Shown here in pieces: positions 8,635-19,120 of a DNA stretch of 64,000 bases (within the stretch, counting starts at the first letter, position 1; every line of letters starts with the position of its first letter). Under the pieces are notes generated by a model. That model was not told where the DNA came from, searched no databases, and saw only the letters and a program-made list of their open reading frames with translations. A program made the translations under genes and the position numbers. The stretch spans positions 186,001-250,000 of the forward strand of contig NZ_JBFNXW010000001.1 in the NCBI RefSeq assembly GCF_040811775.1, given 5' to 3'. The DNA is from Balneola sp. MJW-20 (GTDB lineage Bacteria > Bacteroidota > Rhodothermia > Balneolales > Balneolaceae).

Positions 8635-8756
8635 AATTCATGATCCCTGCTTAAAGTATATTTATGCTCGTATCCTGAAGTCCTGAGCTCAAAATCATTC
8701 GGATTTACACCCGGATCGAATCAGTAAAAGAAAATCCTGTATTACCAATCCACCCT

Positions 8757-9797
8757 CTAAAAGGAATCGATCACGACCACGCCGTCATTCTTAAACTGGT
8801 CCATTGCCGGTAGTACTTTTGTGGCTTCTTCCAGAGAGATCGTTCGGCCGATCAGTTTCTGAGGCTGCAGCTTTCCATTGCAGATCATTTCAAGCATTTG
8901 CGGATATTTATAAGCCTGCATTCCGTGGCTTCCAATGATCTCTAATTCATCTGCAATCACACGGTCCATGGGTACTTTAGGATGAATGTGGTTGCCTGTG
9001 ACCAGTCCAACCTGAATATGTTTTCCTCTTTTTCTAAGACTGGCAATGGAGTTGAAGCAGGTTTCCTGACTTCCAAGTGCGTCCAGCGATACATGAGCAC
9101 CGCCATTAGTGATGGATCGGATCTTTTCCGGGATGTCAGATGCCGAAGCAGCATTTATGGTTTCAAATGCTCCGATCTCTTTTGCAATAGCAAGATTGTT
9201 CTCATTGATGTCTACTGCGATGACCTGTGCGCCAAGTGCAGCGGCGATCATAATAGCGGATAGTCCAACCCCTCCGCAGCCATGTACTGCTACATATTGA
9301 CCACCTGTGACCTGCGCCTGCTCAACGACCGCACGAAAGGAGGTGATAAACCGGCATCCAAGGGTGGCAGCTGTAACAGAAGATATTTCATCCGGGATCT
9401 TTACCAGGTTAGTATCCGCAAAATCGAGCTTCACGTATTCGGCAAAGGATCCCCAATGAGTAAATCCGGGCTGTGATTGATGATCACAAACCTGATGATT
9501 ACCGGAAATACATTGAGGGCAGTTTCCGCAGCCGCATACAAAGGGTGTAGTGACACGGTCTCCGACACTGAAATTTTTTACTTCGCTGCCAATAGAAGCA
9601 ATAGTCCCCGCAAGTTCATGCCCCGGCACGTGAGGGAGGATGATCCCGGGATCATGGCCCATCCATCCGTGCCAGTCACTACGGCATAATCCGGTTGCAT
9701 GAACTTTTATGATCACACCATGATCTCCAGCTTCAGGTTCAGGAATATTCCTTATCTCTAAGGGTCCCTGAAAGGTATCGTATACCAGTGCTTTCAT
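8757..9797 (-). CDS. Zinc-dependent alcohol dehydrogenase (MDR superfamily)
   Basis: The 346-residue enzyme has the catalytic zinc Cys and SDWHG motif ([12 protein letters not shown], Cys37), GHELAG near residue 60, and the structural zinc knuckle [17 protein letters not shown] (about residues 88-104). The NAD(P)-binding loop is [11 protein letters not shown] (about residue 170), with the downstream acidic Asp in VIAVDI favouring NAD. Length and motifs are those of tetrameric or dimeric medium-chain alcohol dehydrogenases. It oxidises alcohols to aldehydes or the reverse in the cytoplasm; substrate unknown. It stands alone between the candidate small RNA and a metallophosphoesterase gene. Confidence 0.92.
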   Translation of the reverse strand: MKALVYDTFQGPLEIRNIPEPEAGDHGVIIKVHATGLCRSDWHGWMGHDPGIILPHVPGHELAGTIASIGSEVKNFSVGDRVTTPFVCGCGNCPQCISGNHQVCDHQSQPGFTHWGSFAEYVKLDFADTNLVKIPDEISSVTAATLGCRFITSFRAVVEQAQVTGGQYVAVHGCGGVGLSAIMIAAALGAQVIAVDINENNLAIAKEIGAFETINAASASDIPEKIRSITNGGAHVSLDALGSQETCFNSIASLRKRGKHIQVGLVTGNHIHPKVPMDRVIADELEIIGSHGMQAYKYPQMLEMICNGKLQPQKLIGRTISLEEATKVLPAMDQFKNDGVVVIDSF

Positions 9798-9853
9798 ACT
9801 GTTGGTTCCATAATTTCTGATCCTTGTGAAGAATTACATTTTCTGTTAACAGT

Positions 9854-10873
9854 TCAGTTACATCCAAGACCATCAGCACGGAAGCAGAGGCTGTCACCAT
9901 TTAAAGGCAGTTTTCCTGTTTTGTCGAGTATACCATTCATCTGAATATGTACTATGGATGGCTCATCTTCAGAAACGGTGACCAGTGTGATATGATCGAA
10001 AGATCCGGGATTGGAACCATTAAGTTGTCCTCCGGTCGTTCCCATATGAATATAATCCATGCCTCTGCGTGTCCGGTGGCTGAAGGTGTGATAATGCCCG
10101 TTGAACAGAGTGTAATTTCTTCCTTCAAGAGCATCCTCGATCTCTGTGAAATCAGTTTCAGTACTATCCCGCCATATTGGTTTATGCATGAACAGAAAGC
10201 TCCATCGCACATCCGGATTACCCCTGATAACATCCTGAAAATACTCAGATTGTTCCGGGCTGATACCACCGGTCAGTCGTTCCGGCATGGAATAATATTT
10301 TGTGTACTGAAGACTGTCCGGATCTCTCTCCCGGACCTCCAGCGCTTCCAGCCGGGCTTCATAGATCTCTTTTTGTCGGTCCTCAGATATATCTTCAGTA
10401 TCCATCACCATAAAGAGAACATCTTTATACAGAAAATGATAATAGGTTCTGCCATACCTTTCGGCCCAAACTTTTCTTAGAACAGGACCGGTGAGATCAT
10501 GATTGCCGCCCGTATAAAAGACCGGCGCTATGAGTCGGTTGATCCGATCATCGAAGTATTGCCATTCTTTGAACAGCGAATCAGGGTCCTGAGTGGACCC
10601 TTCGATCAGATCACCAACATTCATGATCAGCTCAGGCCGGAACAGATTCAGCTGCTCCACTGCTACATTGAATATGTCTTTACGTTCTCCTCCGGTCAGA
10701 TCAGAAAATACAGCAAAGGTGAATTTTGAATCTGCATTATCAAAGGAATTTTTACTCCAGGGTTTAACCGGATCCTCAATATTATGTTCAAATAAGGCTT
10801 TGTTATCCTGTTTTATGCATGCAGTCAGGATAGTGCAAAGGAAAAGTAAAAGTAAAAGCAGAGATCGGGTCAT
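9854..10873 (-). CDS. Calcineurin-like metallophosphoesterase lipoprotein
   Basis: The 339-residue product carries a lipoprotein signal (TRSLLLLLLFLCTILTAC) and the calcineurin-like signature series: FAVFSDLTGGE in place of the usual DxH, MNVGDLIEG, TGGNHDLTGP, FLFMHKPIW and NGHYHTFSH. The first motif has Asp but not the canonical DxH histidine (DLT), which may alter one metal ligand. It is predicted to be a phosphoesterase anchored in the cell envelope. An upstream TTG at 10903 is in frame, but ATG 10873 begins the signal peptide directly. It is divergent from katG across about 200 bases. Confidence 0.86.
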   Translation of the reverse strand: MTRSLLLLLLFLCTILTACIKQDNKALFEHNIEDPVKPWSKNSFDNADSKFTFAVFSDLTGGERKDIFNVAVEQLNLFRPELIMNVGDLIEGSTQDPDSLFKEWQYFDDRINRLIAPVFYTGGNHDLTGPVLRKVWAERYGRTYYHFLYKDVLFMVMDTEDISEDRQKEIYEARLEALEVRERDPDSLQYTKYYSMPERLTGGISPEQSEYFQDVIRGNPDVRWSFLFMHKPIWRDSTETDFTEIEDALEGRNYTLFNGHYHTFSHRTRRGMDYIHMGTTGGQLNGSNPGSFDHITLVTVSEDEPSIVHIQMNGILDKTGKLPLNGDSLCFRADGLGCN

Positions 10874-10910
10874 GAGGTTTGACTGGTTGGATAAGATTGT
10901 CAATTAATAG

Positions 10911-10968
10911 AATTAAATACCTAAATCAAAGATCATCTAATTCCTCTATAGGTATTATCTATTTAATT
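10911..10968. repeat. Compound inverted repeat between divergent genes
   Basis: AATTAAAT (10911-10918) mirrors ATTTAATT (10961-10968), and AATACCTA (10916-10923) mirrors TAGGTATT (10949-10956). It lies in the shared promoter region of the metallophosphoesterase gene and katG, so an operator or 5' leader structure is possible. Confidence 0.45.
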
Positions 10969-11068
10969 TGTAATTCATCTGAATTCCTGATTTGGTATTT
11001 TCGGCTAAACGAACGAATAATGGAATCTTATCGTCATCATTGATAAGAATTTTTAAACAATCAGCTGA

Positions 11069-13315
<2,247 letters not shown>

Positions 13316-13376
13316 TCGTATTGCAGGTTATTTAGTTACTGCGTGAATTCGTAGTGACCAGGATGAGAGAATTAAG

Positions 13377-13403
13377 GCAGTTCCGAAAGGGGCTGCTTTT
13401 TTT
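13377..13403 (+). terminator. Intrinsic terminator of katG
   Basis: GCAGTTCC (13377-13384) pairs with GGGGCTGC (13389-13396) using two G-U pairs across a GAAA tetraloop, followed by seven T. Confidence 0.85.
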
Positions 13404-13562
13404 ATTGCAGTATTCACCAAGTATTTAAGCGGGTTGATTTAGCTGCTAGCTGATCAGTGGAAAAAAAAGCCTATCCGGAATCTTGAACAAAAAGGGTATA
13501 TCTGATGGTACAGATGACAGATAGATCAAACCTGTACAGGAAGGATCACATTCGGTAACGGA

Positions 13563-14048
13563 TTAATATCCCTGCTTTGAGTACTGGTTTCTGATTACGA
13601 GAGATGAGAGTAAAAGAAGTATGGATGTATCATTCTCAATGAGACAATAACCTTCCTTTCTGTTTTCCGATCTCATGAGGATACGATCATCTGAGTTTTT
13701 CAAGACCCATTTTGATCCCATCAGATTGTCAAGTTTCCACAGGTAGGAATTTTTATTGATTCTGATTTCCGCTTTAGGAGTAAATATACTGAAGTTGATC
13801 CGGCCGGCAATGGATTTGTTCTGCCGGTCTATAATGTCAATATGTGTCCGGATAAAACCGCTGCTTTCAAACAGAAAGTTATTACCCAGCAGAGAAGCTT
13901 CCGAGCTTCTGCTCAGGCTTTTATCACGTATGAATCCGGCCGGTTCACTATTTAAGAAGAAGCTGTAATTGAGACGAAATGCGTCTTTTGTCCAGTAAAT
14001 TTCAGGTTTTTCATTACCCATCAAAGGTTGCCTCATCACGGTCTTCAT
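13563..14048 (-). CDS. Hypothetical protein, beta-rich (possibly LURP-one-like)
   Basis: This 161-residue protein lacks a signal peptide and is predicted mainly beta: NYSFFLNSEPAGFIRDKS, NNFLFESSGFIRTHIDI, KSIAGRINFS, KAEIRINKNSYLWKLDN. Repeated strands with a Gly/Trp-rich core (SKWVLKNSDDRILMR) recall tubby/LURP-one-like C-terminal folds, but this is only an impression. It is flanked by non-coding gaps of 247 and 141 bases, with no operon partner. Function unknown. Confidence 0.65.
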   Translation of the reverse strand: MKTVMRQPLMGNEKPEIYWTKDAFRLNYSFFLNSEPAGFIRDKSLSRSSEASLLGNNFLFESSGFIRTHIDIIDRQNKSIAGRINFSIFTPKAEIRINKNSYLWKLDNLMGSKWVLKNSDDRILMRSENRKEGYCLIENDTSILLLLSSLVIRNQYSKQGY

Positions 14049-14189
14049 TGGATATATATGATACTGAATATGAAAACAGATATAGTGAATGATTCAAACA
14101 TCAATACCAAATTATCAATTTGGTGTATTCTAAAGAATGCTGCGGTATAGAAGCAGAGAGTAGATAGATATCAAGGTTCAGAAATTAGA

Positions 14190-15269
14190 TCAATAAGGAT
14201 TCTTCTGCTTGCCATTCCGTTTCAGTTCTTTAAGAAACAGCACCAGCAGCGTAATAAGGGTCAGGGGTACGGCAAAGTAAATGATGGCGGTATTGAACAC
14301 AGGAAGAAGATCATGCTGTGTGGCATTCAGGAAGAGGAAGAGGGTGTAAGCCACATAATATCCCAGAAAGACGGCTCCTTCCCAGCGGCTTATGATCCCG
14401 CCGGTAAAAAAGATCGGTATACAGGCCACGGCAACAACGGTCATCACCGGCAAGTCAAACCCGATCACGGCTTCCGAGACGGGGATACCTGAGGGACTGA
14501 TCAGGGCGGTGATCCCCAGCACACTCAGTAAATTAAATATATTACTGCCAACTACATTTCCAACAGCGATCTCACGTTCTCCCTTAAATGCAGCAATAAC
14601 AGAGGTGACAACTTCCGGCATGGAGGTGCCAACAGATACGATCGTGAGTCCGATAACCAGTTCACTCATACCCAAATACAGCGCGATCTCAACGGCACTG
14701 TTCACAAACCATCTCGATCCGAGGATCAGGAGTAGCAGTCCAGTAACCACAAAAAATCCCTGCAGGAACCAGTTCAGAGGAAGATCAGGATCATCGGGAT
14801 GATCCACTGCATTCATATCTGTTCTATTCTTTAGGCTGATGTAGATGAGCACACCTAAGTATATGATGAGGCCGGAAACAAGTAGCAAACCGTCGACCCG
14901 GCTAAGCAACAGATCCCAGCCCAGAGCAATAACAGTGATCGATAAGGCGATCATCAGAGGTACGTCCAGCTTCAGAAGCTGACTTGAAACAAACAACGGG
15001 GTTATTACGGAAGATAGTCCCAGAATGAAGAGAATGTTGAAGATATTACTACCGATCACATTTCCCAATGCGATACTGCCCTGACCGCTTATAACTCCGT
15101 TAATACTGATAGCCAGTTCTGGGGCGCTGGTCCCGAACGCAACAATGGTGAGACCTATGATCAGTGAAGGTATTCCAAGCGCTGATGCGATCCGGGATGC
15201 ACCCCGTACCAGTAATTCAGCTCCTCCGATCAACAAAAGCAGTCCTGCAATAAAGTATAAAAGCGTCAT
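14190..15269 (-). CDS. Calcium/sodium antiporter (CaCA family, YrbG-like)
   Basis: The 359-residue membrane protein has about ten hydrophobic helices and the two family alpha-repeats: FGTSAPELAIS then ALGNVIGSNIFNILFILG (about residues 45-90), and SVGTSMPEVVTS then AVGNVVGSNIFNLLSVLG (about 215-255). The acidic Glu in each GTSxPE motif binds the exchanged cations. It would export Ca2+ in exchange for Na+ or H+ across the inner membrane. A short frame upstream (15266-15460) overlaps its ATG. Confidence 0.95.
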   Translation of the reverse strand: MTLLYFIAGLLLLIGGAELLVRGASRIASALGIPSLIIGLTIVAFGTSAPELAISINGVISGQGSIALGNVIGSNIFNILFILGLSSVITPLFVSSQLLKLDVPLMIALSITVIALGWDLLLSRVDGLLLVSGLIIYLGVLIYISLKNRTDMNAVDHPDDPDLPLNWFLQGFFVVTGLLLLILGSRWFVNSAVEIALYLGMSELVIGLTIVSVGTSMPEVVTSVIAAFKGEREIAVGNVVGSNIFNLLSVLGITALISPSGIPVSEAVIGFDLPVMTVVAVACIPIFFTGGIISRWEGAVFLGYYVAYTLFLFLNATQHDLLPVFNTAIIYFAVPLTLITLLVLFLKELKRNGKQKNPY

Positions 15270-15460
15270 GATACCTCATTTAATTGGATATCAAGCATAC
15301 CATATACTTTGCACTTTATAAAGGTCCTTCCTGAGGGATTCCGTATGGTTAATGGTGAATCTAGTAATAAAATTATTCCCTGCAGTTTTAAATCCGTCCT
15401 GAAGTTTTTATCCTTATCGGTATCCGACATTAAAATAGCCCAGTTATTATCCTTATTCAT
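15266..15460 (-). CDS. Doubtful small ORF overlapping the antiporter start
   Basis: A 64-codon frame from ATG 15460 (or ATG 15430, giving MSDTDKDKNFRT) ends in the ATGA overlap with the antiporter, as a translationally coupled leader gene would. The product (KLQGIILLLDSPLTIRNPSG then FIKCKVYGMLDIQLNEVS) matches no family I know. Its start lies only six bases from the divergent serine hydrolase start, which argues for a chance frame in the promoter region. Confidence 0.25.
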   Translation of the reverse strand: MNKDNNWAILMSDTDKDKNFRTDLKLQGIILLLDSPLTIRNPSGRTFIKCKVYGMLDIQLNEVS

Positions 15461-15466
15461 CACCCA

Positions 15467-16672
15467 GTGACCAGATTATTTATCGCATTATTGTTTCTTA
15501 TTTATGCATGCGTCCTATTCAACGCTTGTACAGATATACAGTCTGAACCCAGGAAAACTGAGACCACTCCTAAGACACCGGAAGAACCGGTGACGGATGA
15601 TGAACTGACTGCATATCTGGAAAAATTTGAACAGAATTTTTTGGAAGGACTGAAAGAAAAGAAGATTCCAGGCGGGGCAGTAGTACTGGTAAAAGATGGA
15701 CAGGTGATTTACCAGAAAGGGTTCGGAGTTAAAGAGGCAGGAACATCCGATCCTGTAGACGAGCGTACTGTTTTCCGGCTGGGAAGTGTATCAAAAGGAT
15801 TTGCTTCGGTGCTTACCGGCATACTGGTGGAGAATGGGGTGCTGGAATGGGATGAACCGGTGTCCTCCTACCTGGAGGAGTTTAAGCTGAATGATCCAGC
15901 TCAGACTGAAAGAGTACAAATAAAGCATCTCTTATCCCATACCACCGGACTCCCCCGGCATGCTTATACCAATTTGGTGGAAGACGGATTGTCTCTGGAT
16001 CGTATCATTCCCCGGCTGAAGGAGGTTCCGCTGATCTCAAAAGAAGGGGAGCAGATCGCTTATCAGAATGCTGCCTATTCAGCGATCGAAAAAGTGATCG
16101 AAACCCGGACAGCAGATGACTTTAAGACGTTGCTGAGAAACGCACTGTTCGGTCCTCTGGATATGGAGCATGCTTCCGCCAGCTACGACAGTATCCGGAC
16201 TACAGTGAATAAGGCTTTGCCGCATGTGTATTATTCCCGTTCACGGGGGCGGGTACCTATATCTATTTCAAAGAAGTACTACAATGCGGTATCCTCCGGC
16301 GGAATCAACGCCTCTGCTTCTGATATGGGTAAATGGTTGCTTCTGCTGACCGGAAATACTCCTGACTTTATCTCACCGGAGACACTGGAGCAGATCTATA
16401 AACCAATTGCTACCATCAATAACCGTCGCTACAGCCGGTACTGGCCGGGAGTGAACCGATCGCATTATGCGATGGGATGGAGGGTGCTGGATAATCATGG
16501 CCAAAAGATCGTATATCACGGCGGCTATGTGAACGGTTATCGAAGTGAGATCGCATTTGCGCCTGAAGAGGGGATCGGTATCTGTGTTCTGATCAACTCT
16601 AATTCCGGATTTCCTCTTGAAGTGATTCCCGGGTTCTTTGAAAATTTCAGGGAGTCAGGAAATATGAAGTGA
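15467..16672 (+). CDS. Serine hydrolase lipoprotein (beta-lactamase class C / DD-peptidase family)
   Basis: The 401-residue product begins with a lipoprotein signal (TRLFIALLFLIYACVLFNAC). It has the penicillin-recognising fold with SVSK (the SxxK nucleophile and general base, in FRLGSVSKGFASVL), the YxN motif in IAYQNAAYSAIE, and the HxG triad in VYHGGYVNGYR. Members act on peptidoglycan peptides, esters or D-amino-acid peptides; the exact substrate is unknown. The start is GTG 15467, because no ATG lies between the upstream stop and the signal peptide. Confidence 0.9.
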   Translation: MTRLFIALLFLIYACVLFNACTDIQSEPRKTETTPKTPEEPVTDDELTAYLEKFEQNFLEGLKEKKIPGGAVVLVKDGQVIYQKGFGVKEAGTSDPVDERTVFRLGSVSKGFASVLTGILVENGVLEWDEPVSSYLEEFKLNDPAQTERVQIKHLLSHTTGLPRHAYTNLVEDGLSLDRIIPRLKEVPLISKEGEQIAYQNAAYSAIEKVIETRTADDFKTLLRNALFGPLDMEHASASYDSIRTTVNKALPHVYYSRSRGRVPISISKKYYNAVSSGGINASASDMGKWLLLLTGNTPDFISPETLEQIYKPIATINNRRYSRYWPGVNRSHYAMGWRVLDNHGQKIVYHGGYVNGYRSEIAFAPEEGIGICVLINSNSGFPLEVIPGFFENFRESGNMK

Positions 16673-16778
16673 AAAGCAAGAAGTTAAATTTGAGTAGTCA
16701 GATGACAATTTATAGTCGTTGATACAATTTTCCATTCCTGTTTTCAATCCTTCACTGTCTTTGGTCCGTCGTCAATCC

Positions 16779-18383
16779 TCATTTGCCAATCACCGAAAAT
16801 CCCTTTGGGGGACGTCGGTGCTGCGTTCCCTGCTCATAGGCATAAGCCAGACCAAATAGCAGTCCTTCTGAATAGGGGCGTCCTGCGATCTGTAGTCCCG
16901 CGGGCAGGTCTTCGTAGGTAAAGCCCATAGGAACCGTGATAGCGGGCAGTCCCGCTGCCGGGATGAGTCCCTGCGAATTGTCGCCGCGGTATTCTTCATT
17001 GGCACGGGTCAGAGGGGCTGGTGGATAGCTCCAGCTTGGAAATATAAAGGCATCGATCCCTGCTTCATCCATAGACCTGACCACGGCAGACAGCAGCGCC
17101 TGTCGTCCGGGATGATCCGCGAAGTCGGGGCATGGCTCTGCCCGCTCTGCCGGATGAATGATCTCCGTTTCTGCTTCTGAGATGGATCTGAGGCTGCCTT
17201 CCACATCCGGACCATATTCCCCGGTCTGCAGGACCTCCATCACATCCTGCATGGGTGCGTCAGCCCCTAGTGAAAGCAGATAGTTGTGCATATCGTAGCG
17301 AAACCGGCCGCACCAGAGCCCGGCCCGCATCAGCTCCCGCATGTTATCGATCTCAAAATCGACTATCTCTGCGCCCTGTTCACGCAGGTCCTGCAGGGCA
17401 TCCTCAAACCGCGCATAGACCATACTGTCCGATCTTTCCGGATCGGCGAAGACGTTTAGTACGCCCAGGCGCTTTCCTTTCAAAGCTTCAGGGTCCAGAA
17501 ATGATGTATAATCGTTCTCCTTGAGATCTTTTCCAGCTTCGGTATAGGGGTCCGCCGGATCATAGCCTGCTACCACATTGAAGATCCGGGCGACATCCTC
17601 CACAGAGCGTGCCATGGGACCGGCAATATCACGGTCGAAGGCCAGTGGGATCACTCCGTCACGGGAGGTGAGTCCAATGGTGGAGCGGATGCCGGCCAGG
17701 GACAGATGGGAGCTGGGCCCCCGGATAGAATTTCCGGTGTCGGAGCCCAGTCCGGCCACACCGAAGCTGGCGGCCACTCCGGATGCCGTTCCTCCGCTGG
17801 ATCCGGCCGGGGTCCGGTCCGGAGCATAAGCATTGGCCGTAGTGTCGTAAGAAGAGGAGACCGTCTGTCGGGGACTGAAGGCCCATTCTGCCATATTAGT
17901 TTTGGCGATAACGATCGCTCCCGCTTCCCGGATGCGCCGCACCATAAAGGCATCGTCCGGGGGGATGCTACCGGCCAGAGCAATAGAGCCACCCGTAGTG
18001 GGGAGGTCATAGGTGTCGAAATTGTCTTTCACCAGCAGTGGCGCACAGAACAGGGGACCCGGAGTCTCTCCTGCAGCCAGGGCCTGATCGAGGGAATCGG
18101 CGCGTTGGAGTGCCCGGGGATTCAGCTCGGTGATCGCATTCAGGCCGGTTGACCGATCATAGGCTTCAATGCGGTCCAGGTAAGCCTGTACAACTTCTCG
18201 GCAGGTGATCCGTCCGTCTATAATAGCAGACTGCAGCTCAGCGATCGAGGCTTCTACGACCAGTTCATTAGGATCAATCGGCGGAGTCTGGGTGCAGGCG
18301 GTAAAGCTTATGGCGGCCAGAAAGCCCAGGATGATCAGTGAGCAGGTCCGGGCCGCTGATTCATTATTCAGAAAATTCTTCAT
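16779..18383 (-). CDS. Amidase-signature family lipoprotein
   Basis: The 534-residue enzyme has a lipoprotein signal (CSLIILGFLAAISFTAC) and the amidase-signature core. The catalytic triad is visible as Lys in LLVKDNFDTYDLPT, Ser in the glycine-rich AGSSGGTASGVAAS loop, and Ser in GSDTGNSIRGPSSHLSLAG. AS enzymes hydrolyse amides. The envelope location excludes a role as GatA; the best parallels are exported peptide or aryl-amidases. ATG 18383 begins the signal; a GTG at 18446 would overlap the preceding gene. Its codons are visibly richer in G+C than those of most neighbours, which may mark more recent acquisition. Confidence 0.93.
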   Translation of the reverse strand: MKNFLNNESAARTCSLIILGFLAAISFTACTQTPPIDPNELVVEASIAELQSAIIDGRITCREVVQAYLDRIEAYDRSTGLNAITELNPRALQRADSLDQALAAGETPGPLFCAPLLVKDNFDTYDLPTTGGSIALAGSIPPDDAFMVRRIREAGAIVIAKTNMAEWAFSPRQTVSSSYDTTANAYAPDRTPAGSSGGTASGVAASFGVAGLGSDTGNSIRGPSSHLSLAGIRSTIGLTSRDGVIPLAFDRDIAGPMARSVEDVARIFNVVAGYDPADPYTEAGKDLKENDYTSFLDPEALKGKRLGVLNVFADPERSDSMVYARFEDALQDLREQGAEIVDFEIDNMRELMRAGLWCGRFRYDMHNYLLSLGADAPMQDVMEVLQTGEYGPDVEGSLRSISEAETEIIHPAERAEPCPDFADHPGRQALLSAVVRSMDEAGIDAFIFPSWSYPPAPLTRANEEYRGDNSQGLIPAAGLPAITVPMGFTYEDLPAGLQIAGRPYSEGLLFGLAYAYEQGTQHRRPPKGFSVIGK

Positions 18384-18414
18384 AGCAGGTTTGGCTGGGT
18401 AGGGTGATCGGATT

Positions 18415-18918
18415 TCAGTCATCTCTTGTAATTTCTTTATACCCACTGTTTATCGGTTCTCCGTTGATCAGTATGTCGTTGATATATTCCCGGAATTCTT
18501 CAAAAAAGAAGGATCTTCTCTGATCCCAGTAGAAAGTAAAACCGGGCTGATCCACCACTCCTAAAACCACAGAGGTCAGTGCATTTTGCATTTCAGGATC
18601 GAGTGTGCCCTCTTTGACCAGGTAAAAACTATTCTGAAAGATGATAAATATTCCGTGAATATTCATTACTGCCTGAAGCCGCTGCTGGGGAGATAAAGCC
18701 AACGGATCGGCCATAAAATCATAAAAAAGTGCACTCGATTCACTGTTGTTACCGATGTCATTATACCAGCCGGCTAAAGAGGCAATGGTCGCCGAGGCAT
18801 TGGCAGACCGGGTAGCCTTCGCATTTTCCTTGAATTGAATACCCACAAAGATCAGGGAGACCAGAATTGCAACTCCACCTGTGATTTCAGCGATCAGGGC
18901 TATTTTTTCTAATTTCAT
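18415..18918 (-). CDS. Single-pass membrane protein of the LIFVG-type family
   Basis: The 167-residue protein has one N-terminal membrane helix (ITGGVAILVSLIFVGIQF), then a helical soluble body (ENAKATRSANASATIASLAG) ending in FEEFREYINDIL. A paralogue with the same design lies at 22630-23097 (SLIFVGYELQRNN). Similar proteins are scattered through many bacterial genomes without known function. It lies 31 bases upstream of the amidase. Confidence 0.75.
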   Translation of the reverse strand: MKLEKIALIAEITGGVAILVSLIFVGIQFKENAKATRSANASATIASLAGWYNDIGNNSESSALFYDFMADPLALSPQQRLQAVMNIHGIFIIFQNSFYLVKEGTLDPEMQNALTSVVLGVVDQPGFTFYWDQRRSFFFEEFREYINDILINGEPINSGYKEITRDD

Positions 18919-19120
18919 AGGATTGTTTATTTCAAATTATGGCCAGAACCTGATCTTCACCAAGGCTGATCCCGATTTGAACTGAATTAAGGGAATAATC
19001 TGCTAGCCTACAAATTTGGGTGTTATATGTGCACCCCGTAGTCGATATGATGTTCGGGCTGAGATTTTTAATCGGACTGATTAAGCTCGAACTTCGGTCT
19101 AAAAGCTTTATCTTTTAGAG

